Shown in pieces: positions 46,940 through 58,345 of a DNA stretch of 64,000 nt. The DNA lies in NCBI GenBank assembly GCA_031761405.1, contig JASEVX010000082.1:498501-562500 (forward strand), read 5' to 3'. Positions within the stretch are counted from its first letter, which is position 1; the number at the start of each line of letters is the position of its first letter. The stretch is from Serripes groenlandicus (lineage: Eukaryota; Mollusca; Bivalvia; Cardiida; Cardiidae). Both the position numbers and the translations under genes were made by a program. The notes below the pieces were generated by a model, which searched no databases, was not told the DNA's origin, and was given only the letters and a program-made list of their open reading frames with translations.

Positions 46940-49900
46940 AGGTGTGTGAAGTTAGCGCGTAGATCGTAGCTCAACCAAAAAATGTAGTTGGCTGACCTGG
47001 GTTGTAGATCGTAGCTCAACCACTTGAAAAAACCCATTGCGAATTGGCTGATCTGGGTCGTAGATCGTAGCTCAACCACTAGATAAACATTGCGAATTGG
47101 ATGACCTGGGGGTCGTAGATCGTAGCTCAACCACTTGAAAAACAATGCAAATTGGCTTATCTGGATCGTAGATCGTAGCTCAACCACTTGAAAAACATTT
47201 CGAAATGTTTTAGAAGTGGTTGAGCTACGATCTACGACCCAGATCAACCAATTCGAAATGTTTTTTCAGTGGTTGAGTTATGATCTACGACCCGGATCTG
47301 CCAATTCGCAATGTTCTTGAAGTGGTTGAGCTACGATCTACGACCAAGGTCCGCCAATTCGCAATGTTTTTCAAGTGGTTGAGCTACGATCTACGACCAA
47401 GATCAACCAATTCGCAATGTTTTTTAAGTGTGTCGAGCTACGATCAACGACCTAGGTCAGCCAATTCGCAATGTTTTTTAAGTGGTTGAGCTATGATCTA
47501 CGACCCAGATCAACCAATTCGCAATGTTTCTCAGTGGTAGAGCTACGATCTACGACCCAGATCAGCCAATTCGAAATGTTTTTTCTGTAGTTGACCTGTG
47601 ATCTACGACCCAGATCAGCCAATTTGCAATGTTTTTGAAGTGGTTGAGCTACAATCTACGACCCAGGCCAGCCAATTTACAATGTTTTTCAAGTTGTTGA
47701 GTTACAATCTACGACCCAGATCAACCAATTCGCAATGTTTTTCAAGTGGTTGAGCTACGTTTTACGACCCAGGTCAACCAATTCGCAATGTTTTTTAGGT
47801 GGTTGAGCTACGATCTACGACACAGGTCAGCCAATTCGAAATGTTTTTTCTGTAGTTGAGCTGTGATCTACGACCCAGATCCGACAATTCGCAATGTTTT
47901 TTAAGTGTTGAGCTCCGATCTATGGCCCAGATCAACCAATTTGCAATGTTTCTCAGTGGTAGAGCCACGATCTACATCCCAGATCAGCCAATTCGCAATG
48001 TTTTTGAATTGGTTGAGCTACGATCTACGACGCAGATCAACCCATTCGCAATGTTTTTGAATTGGTTGAGCTACGTTCTACGACCCAGATCAACCAATTT
48101 GCAATATTTCTCTGTGGTTGAGCTACAATCTACGACCCAGATCAGCCAATTCGCAATGTTTTTGAAGTGGTTGAGCTACAATCTACGACCCAGGTCAGCC
48201 AATTTGTAATGTTTTTCAAGTTGTTTAGCTACGATCTACGACCCAGATCAACCAATTCGCAACGTTTTTCAAGTGGTTGAGCTACGATCTACGACCCATG
48301 TCAACCAATTCGAAATGTTTTTAAGTGGTTGAGCTACGATCTACGACCCAGGTCAGCCAATTCGCTAAGTTTTTTGAGTGGTTGAGATCCGATATACGAC
48401 TCAGATCAACCAATTTGAAATGTTTTTTCAGTGGTTGAGCTATGATCTACGGCCCAGATCAGCCAATTCGCAATGTTTTTGAAGTGGTTGAGCTACAATC
48501 TACGACCCAGGTCAGCCAATTCGCAATGTTTTTGAAGTTGTTGAGCTACAATCTACGGCCCAGATCAACCAATTCGCAATGTTTTTTAAGTGGTTGAGCT
48601 ACGATCTACGACCCAGGTCAGTCAATTCGCAATGTTTTTTAAGTGGTTGAGCTTTGACTACGACCCAGATCAACCCATTTCGAAATGTTCCTCAGTGGTT
48701 GACCTACGATCTACGACCCAGTTCAACCAATTCGCAATGCTTTTAAAGAGGTTGAGCTAAGATGTACGACCCAGGTCAGCCAATTCGCAATGTTTTTGAA
48801 GTGGTTGAGCTACGATCGACGACACAGATCAACCAATTTGAAATGTTGCTCAGTGGTTGAGCTACGATCTACGGCCCAGACCAGCCAATTCGTAATGTTT
48901 TTGAAGTGGTTGAGCTACGATCTACGACCCAGATAAACCAATTCGAAATGATTTTTTTTTTCAGTTTTTGAGCTTTGATCTACGACACAGATCAGCAAAT
49001 TCGTAATGTTTTTGAAGTAGTTGAGCTACGATCTACGACTATGATCTGCCAATTCGCAATGTTTTTCAAGTGGTTGAGCTACGATCTACGACCAATATCA
49101 ACCAATTCGCATTGTTTTTAATGTGGTTAAGCTACGATCTACAACCCAGGTCATCCAATTCGCAATTTGTTTGAAGTGGTTGAGCTACGATCTACGACCC
49201 AGATTAACCAATTTGCAATGTTTCGCAGTGGTTGAGCCACGATCTACAACCCAGATCAGCCAATTCGCAATGTTTCTCAGTAGTTGAGCTACGATCTACG
49301 ACCCAGATTAGCCAATTCGCAATGTTTTTTAAGTGGTTGAGCTACGATGTACTACCCAGGTCAGCCAGTTCGAAATGTTTTTGAAGTGGTTGAGCCACGA
49401 TCTACGGCCCAGATCAGTCAATTCGCAATGTTCCTAAAGTAGGGTGAGCTACGGTCTACGATCCATATCAACCGATTTGCAATGTTTATCAGTGGTTGAG
49501 CTACGATGTACGACCCAGATCCGACAATTCCCAATGTTTCTTAAGGGTTGAGCTACGATCTACGACCCAGATCAACCAATTCGAAATGTTTTTTCTGCGG
49601 TTGAGTTATGATCTACGACCCAGATCAGCCAATTCGCAATGGTTTTGAAGTAGTTGAGCTACGATCTACGACCCAGATCAGCAAATTCGCAATATCTTTG
49701 AAGTGGGTTAGCTACGATCTCCGACCCAGTTCATCAATTCGCAATCTGTTTCAAGTGGTTGAGCTACGATCTACAACCCATGTCAACAAATTCACAATGT
49801 TTTCATAAGTGGTTGAGCTACGATCTACGACCCAGGTCAACCAATTTGCAATGTTTCTCAGTGGTTGAGCTACGATTTACGACCCAGATCAGCTAATTAA

Positions 49901-52113
49901 AAATGTTTTTCAGTGGTTGAGCTACGATCTACGACCCAGATCAACCAATTCGAAATGTTTTTTCAGTGGTTGAGCTATGATCTACGATACAGATTAGCCA
50001 ATTCGCAATGTTTTTGCAGTGGTTGAGCTACGAACTACGACCCAGGTCAGCCAATTTGCAATGTTTTTCAAGTGATTGAGCCACAATCTACGACCCAGAT
50101 TAGCTAATTCGCAATGTTTTGGAAGTGGTTGAGCTACGATCTACGACCCAGATCAACCAATTCGAAATGTTTGTGCAGTGGTTGAGCTACGATCTACGAC
50201 CCATATCAACCAATTTGCCAATTTTCTTAACTGGTTGAGCTACGATCTACGACCCCGATCAACCAACTCGAAATGGTTTTTTTTGTGGTTGAGCTATGAT
50301 CTACGACCCCGATCAGCCAATTCGCAATGTTTTTGAAGTGGTTGAGCTACAATCTACGACCCAGGTCAGCCGATTTGCAATGTTTTTGAAGTGGTTGAGC
50401 TACGATCTACGACCCATATCAAACAATTCGAAATGTTTTTTTTCAGTAGTTGAGCTTTGATCTATGACCCAGATCAGCCAATTCGGAATGTTTATGAAGT
50501 GGTTGAGCTACGATTTACGACTCAAATCAACCAAGTCGAAATGTTTTTTCAGTGGTTGAGCTATTATACGACTCAAATCAGCCACTTTGCAATGTTTCTC
50601 AGTGGTTGAGCTACAATCTACGATCCAGGTCAGCCAATTCGCAATGTTTTTGAAGTAGTTGAGCTACGATCTACGACCCAGATCAACCAATTCGAAATGT
50701 TTTTTCTGTAGTTGAGTTATGATTACGACCAAAGTCAACCAATTCAAAATGTTTTTGAAGTGGTTGAGCTACAATCTAGCCCAGTTATGCCAATTTTCAA
50801 TGTTTTTGAAGTGATTGAGCTACGATCTACGACCCAGATCAACCAATTCGAAATGTTTTTTCAGTGGTTGACTACGATCTACGACCCATATCAACCAATT
50901 TGCAATGTTTCTTAGTGGTTGAGCTACAAACTACGACCCAGGTCAACCAATTCGCAATGTTTTTTAAGTGGTTGAGCTTTATCTACGATCCAGGTCAGGC
51001 AATTCGAAACTTTTGTTAAGTGATTGAGCTACGATCTACGACCCAGATCAACCAGATTGCAATGTTTATACGTGGTTGAGCCACAATCTACGACCCAGAT
51101 CAGCCAATTCGCAATGTTTTTAAAGTGGTTGAGCTACGATCTACGACCCAAACAACCAATTTGCATTGTTTCTCAGTGGTTGAGCTACGATCTACGACCC
51201 GGATCAACCAATTCGAAATGTTTCTTCAGTGGTTGATCTATGATCTACGACCCAGATCAGTCAATTCGCAATGTTTTTGAAGTGGTTGAGCTACGATCTA
51301 CGACCAAGATCAGCCAATTCGCAATGTTTTTGAAGTGGTTTAGCTACGATCTACGTCCCAGGTCAGCCAATTCGCAATGTTTTTCAAGTGGTTGAGTTAC
51401 AACCTACGACCCAGATAAGCCAATTCGCAATGTTTTTGAAGTGGTTGAGCTATGGTGTACGACCCAGATCAACCAATTCGAAATGTTTTTGAAGTGGTTG
51501 AGCTATGATCTACGACCCAGATCAGCCAATTCGCAATTTTTTTTTTAAGTGCTTGAGCTACGATCTACGACCCAGGGCACCCAATTTGCAATGTTTTTTT
51601 GTGGTTGAGTTATGATCTACGACCAAGGTCAACCAATTCGAAATGTGTTTGCAGTGCTTGAGCTACGATCTACGACCCAGATCAGCCAATTCGCAATGTT
51701 TTTGACGTGATTGAGCTACGATCAACGACCCAGATCAACTAATTCGAAATGTTTTTTCAGTGGTTGAGCTATGATCTACGACCCAGATCAACTAATTCGA
51801 AATGGTTTTTCAGTGGTTGAGCTACGATCTACGACCAATATAAACCAATTTGCAATATTTCTCAGTGGTTGAGCTACGATCTACGATCCAGATCAGCCAT
51901 TTCGCAATGTTTTTTAAGTGGTTGAGCTACGATCTACGACCCAGATATACCAATTCGAAATGTTTCTCAGTTGTTGAGTTATGATCTATGACCCAGATCA
52001 GCCGATTCGCAATGTTTTTGAAGTGGTTGAGCTACGATCTACGACCCAGGTCAGCCAATTACATTCTTTGGTTGAGCTACGATCTACGATCTACGCGCTA
52101 ACTTCACACACCT
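46940..52113. mobile_element. 5.17-kb TIR element filled with a ~53-bp minisatellite
   Basis: Left terminus AGGTGTGTGAAGTTAGCGCG is mirrored exactly at 52113 and the symmetry continues for about 90 bp, with one 9-bp indel (an extra GATCGTAG-type step at the right). Immediately outside are CAGTCCAGT (46931-46939) and CTGTCCAGT (52114-52122): a 9-bp target duplication with one mismatch, as Mutator-like elements make. Inside, five units run in reverse (to 47201) and then roughly 90 units run forward. Unit: 'ggttgagctacgatctacga', 'cccagatcagccaattcg', 'caatgtttttgaagt'. No protein is encoded; all frames in this stretch are repeat translations. Other element classes making 8-10-bp duplications are possible. 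Confidence 0.9.
47193..47210. repeat. perfect palindrome at the array's orientation switch
   Basis: AAACATTTCGAAATGTTT is perfectly self-complementary. Its flanks continue as CAACCACTT…AAGTGGTTG, so the left reverse units and first forward units form one continuous foldback. Confidence 0.95.
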
Positions 52114-52786
52114 CTGTCCAGTGTCCACAAATACAGTGTAGTTTTCGTAGCAGGTGCAATTTTCGCTGCCATGTAATTTTAGTCTTAGTAACGCAAAGTG
52201 CAGATATAGGGATTGGACCTGGTATGTGTTTTGATTGCCTATTTAGATTTGTTCTGATTTTTAAATGACATACCAGGATGATTAAACAGCTATCTGCATT
52301 AGGTACATGTTTACATAATACCTTGAAAAGTGATAACTTAAAAAGCCGTTGTTATAAGTATATACTTATTATAAAACAAATAAAGACCACTGGAATGCAA
52401 ACCATTAGTGTTTACCTCTGAATTCCTTGTCCAAATTTTATTTTACAGGTAAACCCCGTGTGTACTAGGTTCTTTTCTGCACGCATATGAAATTGACCCC
52501 AACTCTTCAGGCGCGACAGAGTTCGATCCTCTGATGACGTAGGTTATAGGAATTCCGATCGACTTTTAGCAGGGAAAATATATACACGTCCCTGCGTGTA
52601 GGTCAACGCGATATCGCACCAAACTCTTAACGATACGTAAATGCAATTCTGCTCATCTGACGTGGCTCCGGAACTACTGTAGGAATGAGGAAGTTCTGTG
52701 CAGGTTGAATTGTAATCAACACGATACCGCACCAGAGTCATAGCTGTACGTAAAATGCAATTCGGACCTTCTGACTTGACTCAATA
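52114..52786. other. flank with a short direct duplication
   Basis: Two related ~70-bp stretches (52600-52665 and 52715-52780) share 'caacgcgatatcgcaccaaa' against 'caacacgataccgcaccaga', then 'cgtaaatgcaattc' against 'cgtaaaatgcaattc' and 'ctgac'. Nothing else is assigned. Confidence 0.5.
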
Positions 52787-52960
52787 TGAGCGGTTACACG
52801 AGAAAACCAACATTATCGACTCAGGGTGATAGAGGTATCGAGTAAATCCACAGGAGGCGAACAGTTTCTGTCCGGGCTTGCCTGAGCGGCATGTCTAGGC
52901 TGATTCGGGTCGATACTTTTCGCAGAGTCCACAATGTTAGTTTTCTCGTGGAACGGCTCA
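52787..52960. mobile_element. GAGCC-MITE, complete copy
   Basis: TGAGCGGTTACACGAGAAAA at the left and 'ttttctcgtggaacggctca' at the right are the terminal repeats, with 'ccaacattatcgac' facing 'gtccacaatgtta'. Inside, 'tgtccgggcttgcctgagcg' and 'catgtctaggctgattcggg' form the usual inner pair. Confidence 0.85.
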
Positions 52961-53220
52961 TATCATTCTCTGGTGATCTTCTATAGAACTGAGAAAGTTC
53001 CAACTGACTTGAGATGTAAAATAGCATATATCAAATTGTGTTTGAAATTAAATAATGGAAAAAGATTTTAACGCATGTTTCGCCTGCAGGAAGTTGCAAA
53101 ATAAGTAAGAAAATAGCCAGACAAATACGCAAAGGGGGAAAACTTCAAAGATATTCATGCTACAATAATAGTTCCACCGCACAGTACTTCTGCAGCTACC
53201 TGCACACCTCAGTTTGATAC

Positions 53221-53925
53221 TGTAACGTGCCGGGCTAAAGACGCAGAAGATCCCTTCAGCGAAAAATATACTCAACCCTGAAGGGGTCCGCTTGTCTTAT
53301 ATATGTAACCCTAAACTCCATCACTTCGAAACGGTGATGTAAATTTGCATATCAAATACAACGTATACCGAACGTTTTCGATACACTACTTCCCACTCCG
53401 AGAAGACTCGTCCCGAGTCTTGGCCTGGGAAACCCATGGGTAAGGCAACTCCGGTATGGCAGTTGTCTTCATCCCACCGCTGCCACCAAATTTAACGTGC
53501 AGGGCTAAAGACGCAGAAGATCCCTTCAGCGAAAAGTATACTCAACCCTGAAGGGGTCCACTTGCCTTACATATGTAACCCTAAACCCCATCACCCCGAA
53601 ACGGTGATGTACATTTGCATATCAAATGCAACGTATACCGAACGTTTTCGTTACACTACTTCCCACTCCGAGAAGACTCGTCCCGAGTCTTGGCCTGGAA
53701 AACCCATGGGTAAGGCAACTCCGGTATGGCAGTTGTCTTCATCCCACCGCTGCCACCAAATGTAACGTGCAGGGCTAAAAACGCAGAAGATCCCTTCAGC
53801 GAAAAGTATACTCAACCCTGAAGGGGTCCACTTGTCTTATATATGTAACCCTAAACTCCATCACTTCGAAACGGTGATGTAAATTTGCATATCAAATGCA
53901 ACGTATACCGAACGTTTTCGTTTCA
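53221..53925 (-). mobile_element. miniature LTR retrotransposon (TRIM-like) array: three LTRs, two internal segments
   Basis: Three 165-bp direct repeats (53221-53385, 53491-53655, 53761-53925) are separated by two 105-bp internal segments. On the minus strand each repeat runs TG…CA; the consensus ends are TGTAACG and CGTTACA. Two bases after an LTR comes TGGTGGCAGCGGTGGGAT, complementary to the 3' end of tRNA-Leu with CCA, a primer-binding site (53758-53741 and 53488-53471). Just before the next LTR lies purine-rich GGAGTGGGAAGTAG. ATAC flanks both outer ends (53217-53220 and 53926-53929), a 4-bp target duplication. The internal part has an AAGACTCG/CGAGTCTT hairpin (53403-53421), possibly a dimer or packaging signal. 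There is no coding capacity, so any movement would depend on proteins from another element. The extra LTR suggests LTR-LTR recombination. Confidence 0.9.
53296..53350 (-). promoter_or_regulatory. LTR promoter signals: octamer and TATA box
   Basis: On the minus strand ATGCAAAT (plus 53343-53350), a POU-factor octamer, is followed about 40 bases later by TATATAAG (plus 53296-53303). The octamer is kept in all three LTRs (53613-53620 and 53883-53890). The TATA box is kept in the outer two and damaged in the middle one. Confidence 0.55.
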
Positions 53926-53929
53926 ATAC

Positions 53930-54760
53930 ATTGGTAAATATTTGAGGAAAATTGGTGAACAAGAAGTAATAAAATGGTAGAAAACAGTACAAATAGAAGC
54001 TATGGTCATGTTTCTTTTCCACTGTAAACCGGCAGATCACAAGTTATCTATAGACCAAGTTTAAAGTTAAAACATGAGGAAAAAAGAAGGAAAATGACAA
54101 AACATAAAGCAAATGAAGATAACTCTAACAATAGTTATTGTTGAAATTTATGTAAGAAGCATGCTTGTATTGCTCTATTCTTCTGGTCGGAAGGTGTTAT
54201 TAGTACGAAGTAATCCACCGAACAGAAACAAAGTTATGACAAGATCGTGAAAAGTGGCCAGACAGACGACGGGGAAGTGATCCCTTAGTGTTTTCTTGTC
54301 TTGCAGGCAGGAAAAACAAACATGTGTACCTGTACATGTGTACGTGTAAACTCTTAAAACCCTTTCTTCTCATTACTCTGTATAAGTGTAGCAAGTACGT
54401 AGTTAATCGGCCAAATAGAAAAAGAGTTATGACAAATTAATGCAAATATTGAAGGACAGTCGAGGGAGATGTGATCGTTATGTGTTTACCTGCCTTACAG
54501 GTGAGCAACTGTAAAACGGAGTATTGTATGGCTATATAGTTTTTGCATCAATTATCTGTTTCTATACTTTCATTCGTTTATGACGGCCTCAAACAAGTAA
54601 AATAGATTTTCAACTATACACATGAACTGCAACACGCGAAAATCAACATTTATGGGAGACAGAAGTTCGTAAATAGTACGCCAACATCGGACAGGACGGA
54701 GGCATCTATAGTTGGTCAAGACAGTTACTGTCCGTAATTCTTATCCAGGTGTAAAGTTGT
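53930..54760. other. intergenic, diverged short duplication
   Basis: Two stretches (near 54210-54310 and 54405-54510) share 'cgaacagaaacaaagttatg' against 'ccaaatagaaaaagagttat', then 'gtgatc', 'ttgcaggcagg' and 'ttacaggtgagc'. It is an old tandem pair; no gene is seen. Confidence 0.4.
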
Positions 54761-54762
54761 TT

Positions 54763-54986
54763 ATCCTTTTCGAATTACAGACACTTTCTGATGCCCCTGC
54801 AGCAGAAGTTTTTGAATCATTTGGGCTAAAAGAAGCAATTGCTCATAATGAGGAATTTCCCCTTTTGCTACAACGTTTTCAACTCTATTTAATAATTATA
54901 ATTACTTTTAAAAGAGTTTCAATATTTTTGCCAAGAAGTTTCCTAGGTCGTCTGCTGTAGAATTATTGAATGTTGTAATGGGTTAA
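54763..54986. mobile_element. TTAA-MITE copy, long-spacer subfamily
   Basis: 'ttacagacactttctgatgc', 'ccctgcagcagaagtttttg', 'gaagcaattgctcataatga', 'ccccttttgctacaacg', 'tttaataattataattactt' and 'aggtcgtctgctgtagaatt' then 'gtaatggg' TTAA (54983-54986). The left CCCTTTCCC is reduced to 'ccttttcgaa'. Confidence 0.75.
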
Positions 54987-55205
54987 AGTCGTCTGCTTTG
55001 AAAAGTATCTAAGAATATTAATATACATGGAAAACAAGACTCATATACACTGTATTCGGTGCTTAGTTGAACAAATTGTTGAGACAAAATCTCGCTTTGA
55101 GCAATTTCTATATTTTCTCTAATAAGTATGAAAAGTTTTCTGTTTCAACGAAAGTGTATATTCTAAAGAGTGAGGGCGGTGCATAGTTCATAATACAGTA
55201 CATGT

Positions 55206-55905
55206 TTTATTAATACTGCAGGCAAACACAAGGTAATGAATACTGCAGACAAACATCCATCAGTGAATACTGCAGACAAACATCCATCAGTGAATACTGC
55301 AGACAAACACCAGTCAGTGAAAACTGCAGTAGAGTATATAAGTCAGTGAAAACTGAAGACAATACCAGTCAGTGAATACTGCAGATAAATACCAGTCCGT
55401 GAATACTGCATACACATTATAAACAGTGGTAACTGCAATAGAAACAGAAATCAGTGATTACTGCAGATATATAATTCAGTAGATACTAAAGAGACATACC
55501 AGTCGGCGATTACTTAAGACAAAACACCAGTCGGTAAATATTGCAGGCAATACTAATAGGTAAATACTGCAAAACTATTCCAGTCAGAAAATACTGCAAA
55601 CAAACACCGGTCAGTGAAAACTGCAGACAAGCACCAGTCAGTGAATATTGCAGACAAATAACGGTCAGTGAATATTGTAGACAAGTCCAAGTCAGTGAAT
55701 ATTGTAGACAAGCACCAGTAAGTGGATACTGCACAAGTCAACGAAATATGCAGACAAATACCAGTCAGTGAGTACTGCAGATAAATGCTAGTCAGTGAAT
55801 GCTGCAGACAAAACCAGTCGGTGAATACCGCAGGCGCACAAAAATCAGTAAATACTGCAGGACAATATCAGTCAGTCATTACTGCAGACAAACACCAGTC
55901 TGTAG
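55206..55905. repeat. 27-bp minisatellite, about 25 units
   Basis: Consensus 'gtcagtgaatactgcagaca' plus 'aacacca'. Most units keep CTGCAG. Several units are shortened or altered (55330-55520). Frames on both strands are repeat translations. Confidence 0.95.
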
Positions 55906-56535
55906 CATTGAAATCGGATATAGACAAAACACATGTAGTGGGAAAAAAACATGGAAAATGGAAAAAAGTAAAATTTGGCATTTCTGAATAGGTTAGGCTT
56001 AGACCAGCCTTTGCAGTAGTTTCGTCTTATCCGAGTATATCAAACTTGACAGAGCTTCTGACAAGCTTTTGTAAGTAGTATTCGAACAGTTTAAATCTTG
56101 GGCTAGACAGTTCACAAGTGTCAACTTGTACCTTTCTCATGGGCGGGCTCTTTTCTTTCAATAGATATTGGGCGGTTTTGGTCCTTTGGTTATAATAAGC
56201 ACATGCATAGTGGTTTGCCGCATTTGTGGAACGTCAAGGCCATGTTATCATATCTGCTGCAGTTAAATTATGCACATACCTGTATCTGTTTTCAGATTTA
56301 GCATTTAACCATCTACCTGATACAGACGACATCCGGTGGTAAAAACCGAAGACGTCTGTTTAAAACATATCATATTTTCTAGATGTTATCATTTATTAGA
56401 TCATTTCAAAGCAGACGACTGATTTTTATCATAAAATATGAACTGTTTTTGGCTGGCAATGGAGGGTGCCTGCTTCAAGCTTGTGATCAAAGGGTCTTAG
56501 TTTTGAAATCCGGATGAGAGTGGTGTAAACCTTGT
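55906..56535. repeat. unassigned, with a worn TTAA-MITE at 56300-56420
   Basis: 'catttaaccatctacctgat' then 'acagacgacatc' and, further right, 'tttcaaagcagacgactg' resemble the MITE's arms. The rest has no assigned feature. Confidence 0.35.
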
Positions 56536-56539
56536 AATT

Positions 56540-57775
56540 TTCCAACACAATCTACGCGCGTATTGGTGATGTATCCCGAAATACTTTGGTATGTTCCTAC
56601 TCACTCGGTGCATATATTGGTTATGTATCTCGGATCACTTTGGAATATTCCAACATACTCGATGATTGTATTGGTTATTTTTCTCTCGGAAAACATTGGG
56701 ATATTCCAACACACCCGGTGCGTGTAATTGTTATTTATCTCGTAATACTTTTAGATATTCCAACTAACTCGGTGCTTGTATTGATTATGTATATCGGAAT
56801 ACTTTTAGATAATACAACACTATCAGATCGCGTATATGTCATATCTCGGAACACTTTGGGATATTTCAAGACAGTCGGCGGGCGTATTGGTTATTTATCT
56901 CGAAATTCTTTTCCACTCGGTGCGTGTTATGATTGTGAATATCGGAGTATTTTGAGATAAATATCTCGGAATACTTTGAGATATTCAAACACACGCGATA
57001 CGTGTATTGGATATATATCTCATAATACTTTGTGATATTCCAACACACTCTGTACATTTATTGGAAATGTATCTCTGAATACAATGAAATATTCCAACAC
57101 ACTCGGTGCGTGTATTGATTATGTATCTCTTAATATTGTAGGATTATACAACACAATCAGTTCGTGTATTGAGTATATACCTCGGAATTCTTTGAGATAT
57201 TCCTACACACTCAATGGGTGTATTAATTATGTATCTCAGAATTCTTCGGGAAATTTCAATACACTCGATGTGTGAATTTGTTATGTATCTCGGAATACTT
57301 TGGGAATATTCCTACACACTCTGTGCGTGTATTGGTTATCTATCTCAGAATACTTTGGGGTTTACCTACACACGGTGCGTGTATTTGAGAAAGTTACCAG
57401 TTCCATGTATCCTGACACCAGCGAGTCAGACGTTCATGTAATGATAATCCCCACTCCTGAGCGCCAAGGAGCGAAAGTCATTATTGGTTATGTATCTCAA
57501 AAACCTTTTGCATATTTAAAACAATGCAAGAAAATAAAAAGCATTCCATTACTTTACAATAGGCTTATTGCGTATATTTGTTAATATCTCAAATTCGATT
57601 GAGATATTCCCAAATATATGGTGCCTGTATTGGTTATATATCTAAGAATCGTTTGAGATATTCAAAGATATATGGTTCGTGTTTTGGTTATGTTTCTCGG
57701 AATCGTGCGAGATATTCCCACATACATTGTGCGTGTTTTGGATATGTATCTTTGAATAGACCTGGGAGTAGACAA
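56540..57775. repeat. ~54-bp minisatellite, about 22 units
   Basis: Consensus 'ggtgcgtgtattggttatgt', 'atctcggaatactttgagat', 'attccaacacactc'. A non-repeat insert lies near 57390-57485. The right third (57560-57775) is a diverged subtype with 'tttgagatattc' and 'catatatggt'. Confidence 0.9.
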
Positions 57776-58345
57776 TGGTTAAACATAATTTGGAAGAACT
57801 TGCTTCATAATCGAAAGTGCATATGGCGATTTGGCTGGTTATCAAACTTGACCTAGACATTATGCCCACAAAAATGTTCACCATATTGGTGAAGATCGGA
57901 GAAAATATTCCACCTAGAGAACGGACAAGGTTAATTTTGCCAATTCTGAATAGTTCAAGGGCCATAACTCAAAAGAACCTTGTGCGATTTGGCTGGTTAT
58001 CGAACTTAGCCTAATCATTATACCCTAAACATGTTCAACACGTTTGGTAAAGATCGAATGAAATATATTCGACTTCGAGAGAGGACAATGCCAATTTTGC
58101 AAATGTTTGATAATTCAAGGGCCATATCTCAAAACGCTTATGGTGATTTGGCTGATTTTCGAACTTGGCCTAGAATTATTCCCAAATACATGTTTAGCAA
58201 CTTTTGGTGAAGATCTGAACAAAATTCGATCAATATTGATAATTCACAGGCCATAACTCAACATTGCCTTATGCTATTTGCCTGGTTATCTAATTTGGCC
58301 TATAATTATTCCCACAATCATATGCATGAAGTCTGGCAAAGATGG
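57776..58345. repeat. ~159-bp tandem repeat, about four units
   Basis: Each unit keeps 'caagggccataactcaaaa', 'gatttggctggttatcgaac', 'ttggcctagaattattccca' and 'ttggtgaagatcgga'. Units start near 57820, 57958, 58118 and 58240, and the last is shorter. This sort of 'gggccataactc' repeat is, from memory, common in bivalve genomes. Confidence 0.8.

Noticed and set aside
47856..48209. 117-codon frame and many similar frames across 46.9-52.1 kb
   Set aside because: The 53-bp unit is open in some frames, so chance runs of units look like repeat proteins. No start context, domain or splice site, and frames shift at each indel.
53221..53925. Ordinary 270-bp satellite with three units
   Set aside because: A plain satellite would not explain the tRNA-Leu primer site, purine tract, TG…CA borders and 4-bp duplication all at the right places, so the LTR reading is preferred.
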